Assembly: GCA_049999725.1 (NCBI GenBank)
Contig: JBNGIS010033793.1
Coordinates: 1 to 22,310, forward strand
From: Haplomitrium mnioides
Lineage: Eukaryota; Marchantiophyta; Haplomitriopsida; Calobryales
DNA: 22,310 nt
Direction: 5' to 3'
Shown: piece after piece, positions 9,897 through 19,388 of the stretch
How positions within the stretch are numbered: position 1 is the stretch's first letter
Layout: each line of letters begins with the position of its first letter
Notes under the pieces: generated by a model
The model's input: the letters and a program-made list of their open reading frames with translations, nothing else
Told to the model about the DNA's origin: nothing
Database searches by the model: none
Translations under genes and position numbers: made by a program

Positions 9897-11350
9897 CTAC
9901 ACTGAGGAATTTAATGATTGTAGCATAATTTGTTGGTCTTCTTGTTTTGACCTGGAACAAGTACTTATCTGGGAAGGCATCTTCCACTTCCCTTTCAGGA
10001 TTGGCCCAACCACCTTGAAGAAGAAGTCAGCATTGCTGTGCTTCTTTCCTGGTTTGATTCTAACTTCAAAATTGAACTCTTGTAGCAGCAGGATCCACCT
10101 TGCAATCCTACCATTCACATCTAGTTTGTTTACCATATACTTCAGAGCATTGTATTTGGTGTGGGAGATCACCTTATAGTGCAACAGGTAGTGCCTGAAT
10201 TTTTTAAAGGAATAGATGATACCCAAAGCCTCTTTGTCAGTGGCTGAGTAATTCCTTTCTGCTACGGCCAACAACCTGCTTGCAAAGTATATCAGATGGT
10301 CCCTCTCTTTTTCATCCACTTGGCTCAGTATGGCACTGACGCAAAAACCTAATATGTCGATCATTACATGGAAATCTTTTCCCCAGGTTGGTGGTATGAG
10401 GATTGGTGCGTTGGCCAGTCGTTTCTTAAATTCGTTGAAGCTGGTCAATCTTTTAGGCGTGGCTTCAAAGGTGTTGCCCGACTTAGTCATTTTAGTGAGT
10501 GGCAAGGCTATTGAGGCGAATTGCTCAATGAATCTTTGATAATAGCCTACACATCCCAGAAAACCTTGTACCTCCTTCAGGTTGTTTGGGAATGCTACCT
10601 TCATCCAATTTGCGGTCTTTTCTTGATCTACTTCTATGCATCTGCCCAAAATCCTATGTCTTAGAAGTATTCATTTGGACACTCCCAAGAAGCACTTTCT
10701 CGGGTGCAAGCGCAATCCTGTTTCTCGGCACCGCTAAAGAGTGAGCCTCAGATCCCGCTCGTGGTTGTAGATTTTTCCATACACCACAAAGTTATCAATG
10801 AATATCTCGAGAAATTTCCACAGATAATCGTGGAATGTGTTCATCATCATCCGCTGAAATGTTCCGGATGCGCTACAGAGCCCGAAAGGCATCCTTCGGA
10901 AAGCAAACACCCCCCATTCTATGGTGAATGCTGTCTTCAGCTGATCCTCTTCTCGGATCCAGATCTGGTTATATCCTGAATACCCATCCAGGAAACTGTA
11001 AACCTCTTGTTCTGCGACCAGATCCAGAACGCCATCGGTGAAGGGCAAAGGGTAGTGATCCTTTTTTGTTGCTACATTCAGCTTCCGAAAATCTTGACAT
11101 ACCCTTATCTTTTGCTCTCCATCATGTCCAATTTTCTTTGGTACTATGACCAATGGCGATACCCATTCGCTATTCAGCACTGGGTAGATGAAATCTGCTT
11201 CTAGTAGTTTGTCGATTTCTTCCTTTACTAGCAAGGAGAATCAATGATTCATCCGGTATTGGTGTTGCTTGATAGGGATTGCTGCGGGTTCCAGCTCAAT
11301 CCGATGCTCCTCCGATTCTCTGGGAACTCCCTTCAGATCCATATGGCTCT
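9897..11350 (-). pseudogene. Gypsy reverse transcriptase and RNase H, decayed
   Basis: The order on the minus strand is: linker MDLKGVPRESEEHRIELEP (about 11345), a stop near 11240, then RT 11234-10737. RT motifs seen are WVSPLVIVPKK, RVCQDFRKLN, YSFLDGYSGYNQI (catalytic D present) and FAFRRMPFGLCSASGTFQRMM. The YxDD box reads FIDNF, so its second catalytic aspartate is asparagine. Stops at 10734-10736 (TAG, usual Q) and 10671-10673 (TGA, usual G) interrupt the thumb. The frame then runs open from 10649 to 9897 through FLGCVGYYQRFI and the RNase H domain. There the usual TDAS is MIDIL, the E in DKEAL is kept, and the TDH motif is TKY. A frameshift separates this from integrase. It is inactive on several counts. 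Confidence 0.9.
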
Positions 11351-11563
11351 ATGCAAAGGTGTCACTGAAATTGGCTAGAGGGTGGGTCAAGGACTACTCA
11401 TCATTTTCGGATAATCCAGAACCGATATGAAATTTGTGTCCCTCTTGGACAATTACGAATTTGTGTTGAGCCGGGTGCACTATCCCCATCTCATTTCTCC
11501 ATTCTGATCCATCCTCTTGTATGAGCGTTGCCAATCGCAGCCCCCTTGCTCTCGTAGTATCTC

Positions 11564-12478
11564 CTAAACCTGGTTCATGGTTTTTGTCTGCATCCGATGT
11601 GGTTCTTCGAAGTTGCCAAGTTCCTCTGTTGGGTTCAACGGTGACACTTCGGACCTCTCTTTTCTTCCGGCCTTAGTGTCATTTCCTCTCACTGAACATT
11701 CAGTGGTTCGCCTTTGCATAGGCATTTTCTTGGTGCTCTCTTCGATTTCCAATTGATTGACCCCCACCACCCTATCTTCCGTTAAATCGTCCTTTGTAGC
11801 TTCACTGACCATCCGGACCCAGTAGTGATATTCCAATTCTTCATCTTCTTTGGACCATTCACTGTCATACTCGTCTTCGAGTTGGGTCTCTCCTAGATGT
11901 GGCACTGGCCCGTAGTGCACCTCCGTTTTTTCATGACCAAACACCAAGGTGGAATTCCTCCAATTGTGGAGGACTCGGGCTCCATATAGCCATGGTCTTC
12001 CAATTAGCACTAGGTAGGGAGAGGCTCGGCCCGGGCGCATCACCAAGTAGTTCAATTTAAATTCTTTGTCTCCGATGAAGGTAGGGATCCGAAGTAGGGA
12101 GCCCAGTGGTTTTACTCAAGACCCATCCGCCAATCTCATGATTCTAACAATGGGTTGGAATTCCTTGAATCCCAATTTATGGGTGGTCTCCTCTATCATG
12201 ATATTGACTCCTGCCTCTCCGTCTACTGGCACTAAGGATAAGGTGCACCCTGCTATTTGAATATCGATTTCTGGTGCTCCTTTGTCCTCGCAGACCAGTT
12301 GCAAATCCGCTTGGACTCCGACTTGGGGTAATTTCCTCCTTTGCTTTGGACCCATCAACAATTCTCTCAGCTGACGTCTATACACTGGACTGTCCTTGAT
12401 CAGCTTTCCTACTGTGGCCATGACTGGGCAATCTCCTACATTGGCCTTGATGCTGTAGAGAATGGGCTTCGATTCTCC
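11564..12478 (-). pseudogene. Gypsy aspartic protease region, decayed
   Basis: The minus strand is open from 12478, through a linker (PILYSIKANVGDCPVMATVG, SPVYRRQLRELL) of the kind that precedes protease in plant Gypsy polyproteins. The protease active-site segment LVPVDGEAGVNIM follows, with D-G-E where D-G-G/S or D-[ST]-G is usual. A TGA interrupts at 12116-12118. The same frame then gives the C-terminal protease signature LIGRPWLYGARV and an acidic linker to a stop at 11564. RT follows in a different frame, so a frameshift lies near 11530. The 86 bp between this region and the truncated LTR contain no gag or CCHC knuckle. Confidence 0.75.
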
Positions 12479-12507
12479 TCATGGGGTGGGGATCATTACT
12501 TTGGATT

Positions 12508-12750
12508 CTTCCGGTCCCATCCTTTTGGGATTTTCTGGCGCTGACTTCTCCGACTCTTGCCCCCTTCTTTCACAATATAATTCTGATTCCGCTACTCTGG
12601 GTCGGGAAAATGAAGTAACATGTGCTTGGCTTCCGATTAGAGTTATTTTGTTGCTTCCAAATTATCTTACCACTTCATAATGGAGAAATATTGTTGTTGT
12701 CGCTTCTGGTCCCTTATACTCCAGATTAGCTCTTGTTCCATTGGCTGACA
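12508..12750 (-). repeat. Truncated 5' LTR of the Gypsy element
   Basis: About 243 bp starting TGTCAGCC align with the start of the 3' LTR at 8437-8197 (about 89% identity by eye, mostly transitions). Homology stops abruptly at GGGACCGGAAGA. The remaining ~2.5 kb of LTR, the primer-binding site and gag are deleted. Fused downstream is the protease linker, in the same frame as a long LTR reading frame that has one internal TAA. Confidence 0.85.
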
Positions 12751-12755
12751 TGCTC
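12751..12755. repeat. Target site duplication (right), TGCTC
   Basis: Identical to 5676-5680 and placed directly after the LTR terminus GGCTGACA. Removing the element and one TGCTC joins the repeat cluster at 5405-5660 to the copy A pseudogene. Confidence 0.8.
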
Positions 12756-12855
12756 CTAGTCCCTTATAAGACTTTTAAAAAAAATTTGTATTACATTACT
12801 GACATTTTATTTTTGGTTTTCAATTCTCTCAATAATTGTTGAACTTCATCAACAC

Positions 12856-14324
12856 TTGCCTAGATGCCAAATGGTAGAAAGGGACTTCATAAAGTTTGCC
12901 ATTTCTATCAAACTTTTGAAAGTTAAAACAAACGTACATGTCCAACAACTTGTGCCACATCCAAGTGTGGCTTCGATGACTTTGGCAGCAACATATGGAC
13001 CGTCTATTACGAAAAAGAAAATGGAGGTGGAGCAAGTCGAGGCTCCAAAAAAGAAGAAGCAGACATTACCCAAGAAAAAGCCTGTGCCCTCACCACCAGT
13101 TGAGGAGGAGCCGGTACCCTCCCCATCTCCAACCAGTTTGTCTTCTACTGCCCTCTTATCTTCAACTCCTAACATGTCAAACAAGGAAGTACAGCCAAAT
13201 CCAGTACATGCTCCAACCTCCAAAGCAAAAAAGAAATCTCGTAAGGGGTTGCAAACCTTCCAAGAATAAGACCAAGTGGATCCTTAGACAATGTGTGAGG
13301 AAAACAAGAACAAGATTCAGGAGTCTGTCATCTAGCAGCGCAAAGTTCGTGAGGAATTAATCACAATTCAGATGGAGAATTTAAACTTCTCGAAACTTAG
13401 AGTGGATAATTGGGGGCCATTCTAGACTATGAGGTTAAATGAAGATTTTGTAGAGCTTTTGGTGCACAGAATGCTCACAAACAAGTATGCACACAGTTTT
13501 TTTATTGTTGTGGTGGATGCAAAGTACGGGTTAAAAGATAAGCCAGAGGTTGACCTAAGGAACTTTGACAAGTACATATATGAGATTGCAGGAGGCAATC
13601 ATAGTACTGCTACAAGGTAGCTTTTAATCACCAAATATAGAGCAAAAAATCCTATGTTGTTGCTCTGTAATTGCTATGTTTATGTGGGACTGACACCAAC
13701 AAAATCCCGCATCTTCTTAGCCAATGACAATTACAACCAGAGGTACAGGTTGGAAATGACATCCATTTAGAAGGTTGAGTATTGGCATCAGAGGTATATG
13801 GAGAGTGGGATGGTGTCATCCCAAAAATTAAAAAGAGAGTTAGTGCTGGAGACTTTGGAGATAAAGCCAAAGTCCACTCTTGAGAAGACCGTCACTTGTC
13901 AAGACAACTGGTTTCAGTTGGCATTCAAAAGTGGAGAGCTCTGGAAGTTACAACAAAACATTTTTTTTTGTTGTGGAAGAAGAACACGATGAAGAGCTAG
14001 AAGTCGAAGGCCAAAGGATATTTAAGAATAGAAGACATGAAGTGGACATCGTAGAGGTCCTTTTAGGGTCTTCTTGACAAAATAAATTTTTTTGTTTTGA
14101 AACAAGTGGAAGCCAGAAAGCTTTTGATTGACAAAATGTCTCGGGAAGTGGAGAGACATAAGGTTTTAGCTATGATGGTGAAGTCTTTGTGCTCCAAGGT
14201 GTATTGCAAGTTGTGGGAAAAAGCAAGGATGGAGTATTCTATCCACACTAAAGAGTCAAAGATGTCATCCTTTTATTCGAGTTTTGAGAAATTGTTGGTG
14301 TTTTCAAGTCCCAAGGCGCATTGA
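12856..14324 (+). pseudogene. Copy A, N-terminal part: lysine-rich region plus ParB-like domain
   Basis: A single plus-strand frame runs from 12856 to about 13969 with stops at 13267, 13285, 13333, 13426, 13618 and 13771. A shift in a T-run near 13966 follows, and the sequence then continues to 14324 in another frame. The N-terminal ~135 codons end in lysine/proline-rich low complexity (APKKKKQTLPKKKP, SKAKKKSRKG), which could be a nuclear localisation signal. Codons around 13381-13800 read LNEDFVELLVHRML, FFIVVVDAK, YEIAGGNHSTATR and LLLCNCYVYVGLTPTKSRIF. The order helix, strand, then GGNHS-xx-A resembles the ParB/sulfiredoxin-like fold, where a G-[GD]-[NH]-[HR] turn is typical. A long helical tail (VEARKLLIDKMSREVERHK) follows. 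ParB-like domains are often fused to DNA methyltransferases in bacteria and phages, and a methyltransferase part follows here at 14738. The ParB call is moderate; the broken state is clear. Confidence 0.55.
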
Positions 14325-14737
14325 CTCTCAAGTCCATGCATGCAGAGACTCTCGACTCCATGTACGGATGGACTCAAGAGTCATTGCATGTCTGGACTCA
14401 TGTTTCCATGCACGCATGAACTCAGTGTCCAAGCAAGCTTGGACTTGAGAGTCCATGCGTGCTTGGACTTGAGAGTCCATGCGAGCATGGACTTTTAGAG
14501 TCCCTTGCATGTAGGGTTATAGAGTTTTTATGAGCATGGACTCTCAAGTCCATGCTTGCATAGACTCTAATGTCCATGCATGCATAGACTCTCAAGTCTA
14601 AGCTCGCTTTTACACCAAGTCCATGCGCACATTGGTTCTCAAGTCCAAGCTTTCTTAGACACTGAGTTCATGTGTGCATTTGACTCAAAGTCTTTGTTTG
14701 TTGTTCTTGTCTAACCTTTTTTTTCTGTGCTTTGTAC
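14325..14737. repeat. Palindromic repeat cluster 3, in a presumed intron of copy A
   Basis: This is the densest array of the window. About ten units of GACTCTCAAGTCCATGCATG type run head to tail about every 30-35 bp, from 14330 to 14700. The perfect or near-perfect palindromes include GTCCATGCGAGCATGGAC (14475-14492) and GTCCATGCATGCATAGAC (about 14572-14589). The array sits between the ParB-like and methyltransferase parts of one gene, and a T-rich stretch (14716-14725) precedes the next coding block, so it is probably inside an intron. Splice sites cannot be fixed. Confidence 0.75.
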
Positions 14738-16069
14738 ATGGGGACAAAACATTCAAATAGAAGTTGACCAAAAACTTGACGGACACTGCAAAAGGGCAAA
14801 AGAAATTGGGGGTTGAAGAAGCTTTTGTAGATGAAGACCAAACCTCGACTCTTGTCTCTTACTCCTATGTTTTTTTGCTCCATTTCTAGAAAGCAAGAGA
14901 GTGGAAGACAAGGCATCAAAATGAAGTTTTTGCCCCTCTAGCCGAAGGAGAGCCTAAATAACAAGACGATGACTTAATGTCTTATGCCGATGGACTCAAC
15001 ATGGCATTTTATCAAGTCCACGGGGAGGCTAATGCTCAACAATTGAAGAGATTATTGAAACCTAAATGTTTCACTTCAGCTAATTGGTGATATTCTTTAC
15101 AATACTAACCTTATTGGTGATACTCTTTACAGTGCCAACCTTAAGAAATGCAAGCATGATGATTTTGAACCCTTCACTAAAGATGACATTTTTGACATGG
15201 TTTCTTCTTTTGCAACTAGTACAACTTCAAATTTTTGGTCTTTTATAATTATCCATTATTCCCAACAATTTGGCATTGTTAAGGATGCTCTTTTGGAGGT
15301 TTGTTGTGCCATCAATCATGGCGTATAGTAAGCTGTATTTTGATTTTTTATATGTTAGTTTATTTGTTTTATTTTTCCTTTACTTTCTTTTTTTGTCTCA
15401 TATATTTGTTTTTATTACTACAAGAACAAAAACAATATTCATCATTCAGGTGTTTCTAAAATCGCTCACGCCCACAAGTACTAGGCTATAGGCTACTAAA
15501 CCAAAGAGGGCAAGCAAAGCATGAAGCTCTTCAGCTTGCAACCCGATGATGTAAGCGAGCCCTCTCGACAAATTATGTAGAGTATTTTTAGCTACCCAGC
15601 TATTTTGGCAAAGCTCAAACATCCAGGGTATGATACTCTTGTGAATGTCTACCAAAAGCATTAGGCTTTGTATAACTTTTTTATTGACCATTTGCCAACA
15701 AAGCAAGATTGGCTATTAGATCTCTGCTCTAGGTCCAACATAGGCATTGTTTATGCTTTGAAGTTGATGCAAAATTGCATTGCCATTGAATATGACAGAC
15801 ATCAGTCTATCTATATTTCCCATTGAGTTTTGATGATGGATTCTTTGCCATATGATGTGATGGAATCATAGATTGTCTATGCATACCACAATGAGCCTAT
15901 TCCTCCTAGTACTGCTAGTACATCTGGCAATGCTGTTGCGATTTTTGGGATTGGAAAGTCTTAGCAGGATTCTCTAATGGCTGTAGATGCCACAACTTCA
16001 CTTCTAGTTGACTTAGATGAGACCATTCCTCCTAAAGAGGATAAGGTTGAAGCTATTGCATCAGGCTAA
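14738..16069 (+). pseudogene. Copy A, methyltransferase part (N6A/N4C DNA MTase-like)
   Basis: Two exons match copy C. The first (14738-15327) is badly frameshifted, with SYADGLNMAFYQVHGEANAQ and CKHDDFEPFTKDDIFDMV recognisable. The motif IV site (DIPYG in copy C) is destroyed and its 30 bp are duplicated in tandem (15083-15112 and 15113-15142). An intron of 97 bp (15328-15424, GTAAGC...ACAAG) follows. The second exon reads IAHAHKY, KLKHPGYDTLVNVYQKH (motif X-like), LLDLCSRSNIGIVYALKL (motif I, usual GSGTG lost) and IAIEYDRHQS (motif II), ending ...AIASG at TAA 16067-16069. There are many in-frame stops. In beta-class enzymes motif IV precedes X and I, as here. Confidence 0.7.
15328..15424 (+). 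other. Spliceosomal intron in copy A MTase
   Basis: Donor GTAAGC and acceptor CTACAAG enclose a 97-bp T-rich intron. Its position matches the 100-bp intron of copy C (21558-21657) between the motif IV exon and the motif X/I exon. The conserved position shows that the copies arose by DNA-level duplication and not by retroposition of a spliced mRNA. Confidence 0.65.
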
Positions 16070-17086
16070 TGTATTTTAAGAAAATAAAAAAGTTTTTTTA
16101 AAAAATATTATTAGATTGGTCTTCATTCTTGTTGCATTCCAAATCAAATTTGTGAAGTATTTTCTTGACAATTCAATTCTTTTGCAAAATGATTTTTGAA
16201 CAAAATGTAATGGTTTTTGTAAAAATTAGCAACAAAGTCTATGCTGGTATGGAAGTTCTCTTTCTTTTTATTTCAATTTTTGTACAAGTTTTCTTCAATT
16301 ATGAGTTTTTGCAGTCCCTATCTAGAAGGGCTTTTGCACTACTTACATCCAAGTACTCAACAGAGCATGCTCATCTGGGCTTTAGTTGTCCAAACGCGCA
16401 TGGGGTTTAGTTGTTCATGCATGTGTGGGCTTTAGTTGTCCATGCGGGCACGGGACTTAGCAAAAAAACGTGCTTGGGCTTTAGCTGTCCCTACACACAC
16501 AAGCTTCAGTAGTCCATGCGCACATGGGCTTCAACAGTCTTTTCACACTTTTGCTTCAACAATCCTCTTATGCCTAAACTTTAGGGTTCTAGTTCAAAGT
16601 TCTTACATATAAGAGCTTCAACATTCTAAGTGCAAATGAGCTTTATCAATCCCTACATGTATAAGCTTTAGGACTATGAGTCAAAGTTCTTGTGCACATA
16701 AACGTCTTTTTTTATTGAATATATTTATGATAAAATTTGAATGTTTTCATCAATTTTGGAAACTAATGATATCATTGTTAGTTTTGAAAATATTTAACAA
16801 CAAATTTCTTGTATGTTTAGTATATGTCATGTTTGGTGATGCTCATGCTTTTTAAAGAAGAAATTGTAAAAGCAATTTTGATAAAATTCTTATAAGAAGA
16901 TTTTTTTTAAATATATTGTGCACTAGAAATAGAGAATTTGGATGTAAAAAATTACATTTTTCTGTAAAAAAATATTACTAGCCTCAAATTCATGATTTTT
17001 TATGCTGAAATTTCAAATTTGGTTTTTGCAAACACTAAATGAAACAGGAACTCAGTAGTGGTTCTTGGTTCAAAGTAGCGTTTGTT
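16070..17086 (+). repeat. Copy A 3' region ending in motif M; left arm of inverted repeat
   Basis: This is T-rich non-coding DNA after the copy A stop. It contains palindromic-type units (16230-16700, e.g. TTAGTTGTCCATGCGGGCAC) and then an AT-rich tail. It ends in a 46-bp motif, M (17041-17086), which starts GAAACAGGAACTCAGTAGTG, ends AGTAGCGTTTGTT and contains AGTAGYGGTT-like words twice. The whole stretch is repeated in inverted orientation at 18551-19388, after copy B. Shared words include TTTGGTGATGCTCATGCTTTT and GATATCATTGTTAGT. Similarity stops right after M. Confidence 0.75.
17041..17086 (+). repeat. Motif M, copy A terminus
   Basis: Forty-six bp that also occur on the minus strand at 18551-18596 and 20019-20064. 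In each case this is the last sequence shared by the family before unrelated DNA begins. Best conserved is GGTTCAAAGTAGCG-n-TGTT. It probably marks the 3' end of the repeated unit. Confidence 0.7.
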
Positions 17087-18550
17087 ATTGGTAGAAATTT
17101 GGTTAGTAATGACCAAGATAAGTAGAAAGAGGCCAAGTGAACTCACTTTACAAGAGCTGATGGGGAGATCCATTAGGCCATAGAGGTCATTAGTATATTT
17201 GAATATCATAGAAGAAAGGGCTATACTTTGGAAAACTTGGGGGAGAGTTTTCCAAGTCAAGTTGTAAAACATCATATCGTTGAATAAGAGCTTACTTTGG
17301 TGGGTTGTAGCATAGAGAAGTGCTTGTTGGTAATAGCCATAACAAAGAAAATGGTATTCTTTGTGATAAAGTCGAGTGTATATTATTCTACTTTATTGTA
17401 TTATATGTTTGCTATAATACTATTGTCTTCTGGTCTTGTTTGTATTTCATCCCTATTGTTGATACCATGTTAGCTACAAGTTTGATATAGCCCTCAGAAC
17501 ACTCATGCTAAACTATTGAGTGTAGAGAAGGAACGCAACATCTAAAGACTAATACAATACATTCCTATTATAGTATAGAAGTAATCTTGAATATAACAAG
17601 AGAGACAAAAGCTTGGATATACTATAACAACTCATAAAGATACTATTCTACTCTCGCTAAGAAAGAATGGTTTTACGATCAAATTTGAGCTCCATACTCA
17701 TCTAAAGGCAATTAGTAGGACAAATTTTAAAAGGTCAAAGAGGAGGAAACTGAATCAGCTCACAATTGTAGATATGCTATAGTTTAAGTAGTCAAATTGG
17801 TTTACTACTCTAAGTAAGGCGTATCTCCTGCAAGAAATTGGTTCTCAACTAATATATGGACAAATACAATATAGGGAGATGAACTAGGGACAACAAATTG
17901 CCTAGATAAAGTAAAAAATTTGATTGCCAATGTTGATGGGTCAAACAATGCTTCCACCACCCACAAAGGGGTAGGGTTGATTTAGCAATTTGTTGTTCTA
18001 CCATTCTGCTCGAGGCATCAAATCTCAACTTGCCGTAGATCAAATTTCAGCTAGAAGAAAAACTAATGGACTATGGTTGCAACTAGATATGAACTATCTA
18101 GAGAAGTGAAACAACCAAGAGACTCACTATCAATCAATTTCTAGTTCTATACACAACTTTTCTACTTGTGGTCATGCAAAAAAGAAAGCTAGTGAGAATA
18201 ACATATTGAAATAACTCAGTAATCAACTAGAATGAATTGTAAGGGCTCTAAGAGACAGCACAAAGATGTGTACAATGGGTCAACACATAAGCTTTATTCA
18301 TTGACTCATAGAGAAAATTCAGAGATTGACGTATGCAACTCATCTCAACATCTATTTTGAATTCTTCACACTCATCTATCAAAAGATATTCTCAGCTTCT
18401 TCCTTAGGTAAAGAACCCTATCAAGTTACTACCTCCTACCTAGATATACATATGGACAACAAGCATGCCAAACTAATACTTCAAACCAAATACGGATGAC
18501 AAACAAAATCATAAAGCTAAAAAGAGAAGATCCAAAAGATATACACAAGA
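17087..18550. other. Spacer of the inverted repeat, no gene recognised
   Basis: 1.46 kb of AT-rich DNA lies between inverted copies A and B. No open frame resembles a known protein; the minus-strand frame 17000-17275 overlaps motif M and is not convincing. GTTGATACCATGTTAGCT at about 17458-17475 is the reverse complement of a TGGTATCA-type primer-binding site followed by an LTR start. This could mark a decayed Copia-type remnant in minus orientation. No partner LTR was found. Confidence 0.4.
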
Positions 18551-18596
18551 AACAACCGCTACTTTGAACCAAGAACAGCTATAGGGTTCCTATTTC
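18551..18596 (-). repeat. Motif M, copy B terminus
   Basis: This minus-strand copy of the 46-bp motif (GAAATAGGAACC ... GGTTCAAAGTAGCGGTTGTT) is the most diverged in its middle part. Unrelated spacer DNA follows directly. Confidence 0.7.
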
Positions 18597-19388
18597 ATTT
18601 TTCGCTCTCAAAAACCAATTTTGTAATTTTAGCATCAAAAATCATGATTTTTGTGCTAGCAATATTTGTTTGTAAAAAAAATTTAATTATACATACCAAA
18701 ATAGCTCACTTTAAGTGCATATTGTATTAAAAACAAATTTTCTTATAAGTATTTTAACAAAATTGCTTCTATAATTTCATCTTTTAAAAGCATGAGCATC
18801 ACCAAACAAAATATATAGAAAATTTTATACGACATTTGTTGCTAAATATTTTCAACACTAACAATGATATCAATAATTTGAAAATTTGATTAAAGCACTT
18901 AAATTTTATACAATTTTTTTTGAAGTGGAACCCTAAAGTGTTGGCGTAAGAAGATTGTTGAAGCAAAATTATGAAAAGATTGTTGAAGCCTATGTGTGCA
19001 TGGAAAGTTGAGGCCCAAGTGTAGGCATGCTTTGTTTGAAAGATCCTTGTGCGTAGGGACAACTACAGCTAACTTGAGCTTGAATAACTGAAGCCCATGC
19101 CGGCATGGACAATTGAAGCGATCTAAGATTGCTGAGTAATTGGAAGCAAGGAATGCAAAAGGTCATTTGAGAAGGAAAAGAAAATGAAAAAGGAAAGTGA
19201 ACTTCCATGCCAACATAGACTTCTTCGCTAGTTTTCATAAAAACCAAATCGTTTTTTTTTTAAAACCAGTTTGCCCACCAAATTGAATCATGATGAACAT
19301 ACTTAAAATAGATTGGGAGTGTAACAAGATTGAAGCTTCAACAAATAAAACTTTGTAAAAAAGTACTTTATTATGTAAAACAATTTTA
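18551..19388 (-). repeat. Copy B 3' region ending in motif M; right arm of inverted repeat
   Basis: Read on the minus strand from 19388, this T-rich tail follows the copy B stop. It contains palindromic units, including the perfect CCATGCCGGCATGG at 19094-19107, then the AT-rich segment shared with 16730-17040. It ends with motif M at 18596-18551. It pairs with 16070-17086. Confidence 0.75.

Larger units (their letters stand above)
5681..12750 (-). mobile_element. Decayed Ty3/Gypsy LTR retrotransposon, 5'-deleted
   Basis: The element is transcribed on the minus strand and bounded by the 5-bp duplication TGCTC. Its order is: truncated 5' LTR (12750-12508), protease, RT, RNase H, integrase, polypurine tract, 3' LTR (8437-5681). 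The 3' LTR begins TGTCAGC and ends GGCTGATA, so its ends are inverted repeats with one mismatch (canonical TG...CA decayed to TG...TA). Integrase lies after RT, which is the Gypsy order. No gag, zinc knuckle or primer-binding site is present: a deletion joins LTR position 243 directly to the region before protease. There is no chromodomain after the integrase C-terminal module. The pol frame has at least nine in-frame stops and two frameshifts, and two catalytic motifs are altered, so it cannot be autonomous. Its GC content is clearly higher than that of the flanks. Confidence 0.9.

Noticed and set aside
12849-13223. Minus-strand Gly/Ser-rich open frame
   Set aside because: It is the complement of the lysine/proline-rich plus-strand frame of copy A, which continues into the ParB-like domain.
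14325-14700. CRISPR-like array
   Set aside because: Repeats are degenerate palindromes with short, repeat-like intervals and no constant spacer length. The context is eukaryotic and there are no cas genes.
15425-16069. Processed (retroposed) origin of the MTase copies
   Set aside because: Copies A and C both keep the intron at the same position, so they were not made from spliced RNA. Copy B cannot be judged because its upstream part is missing.
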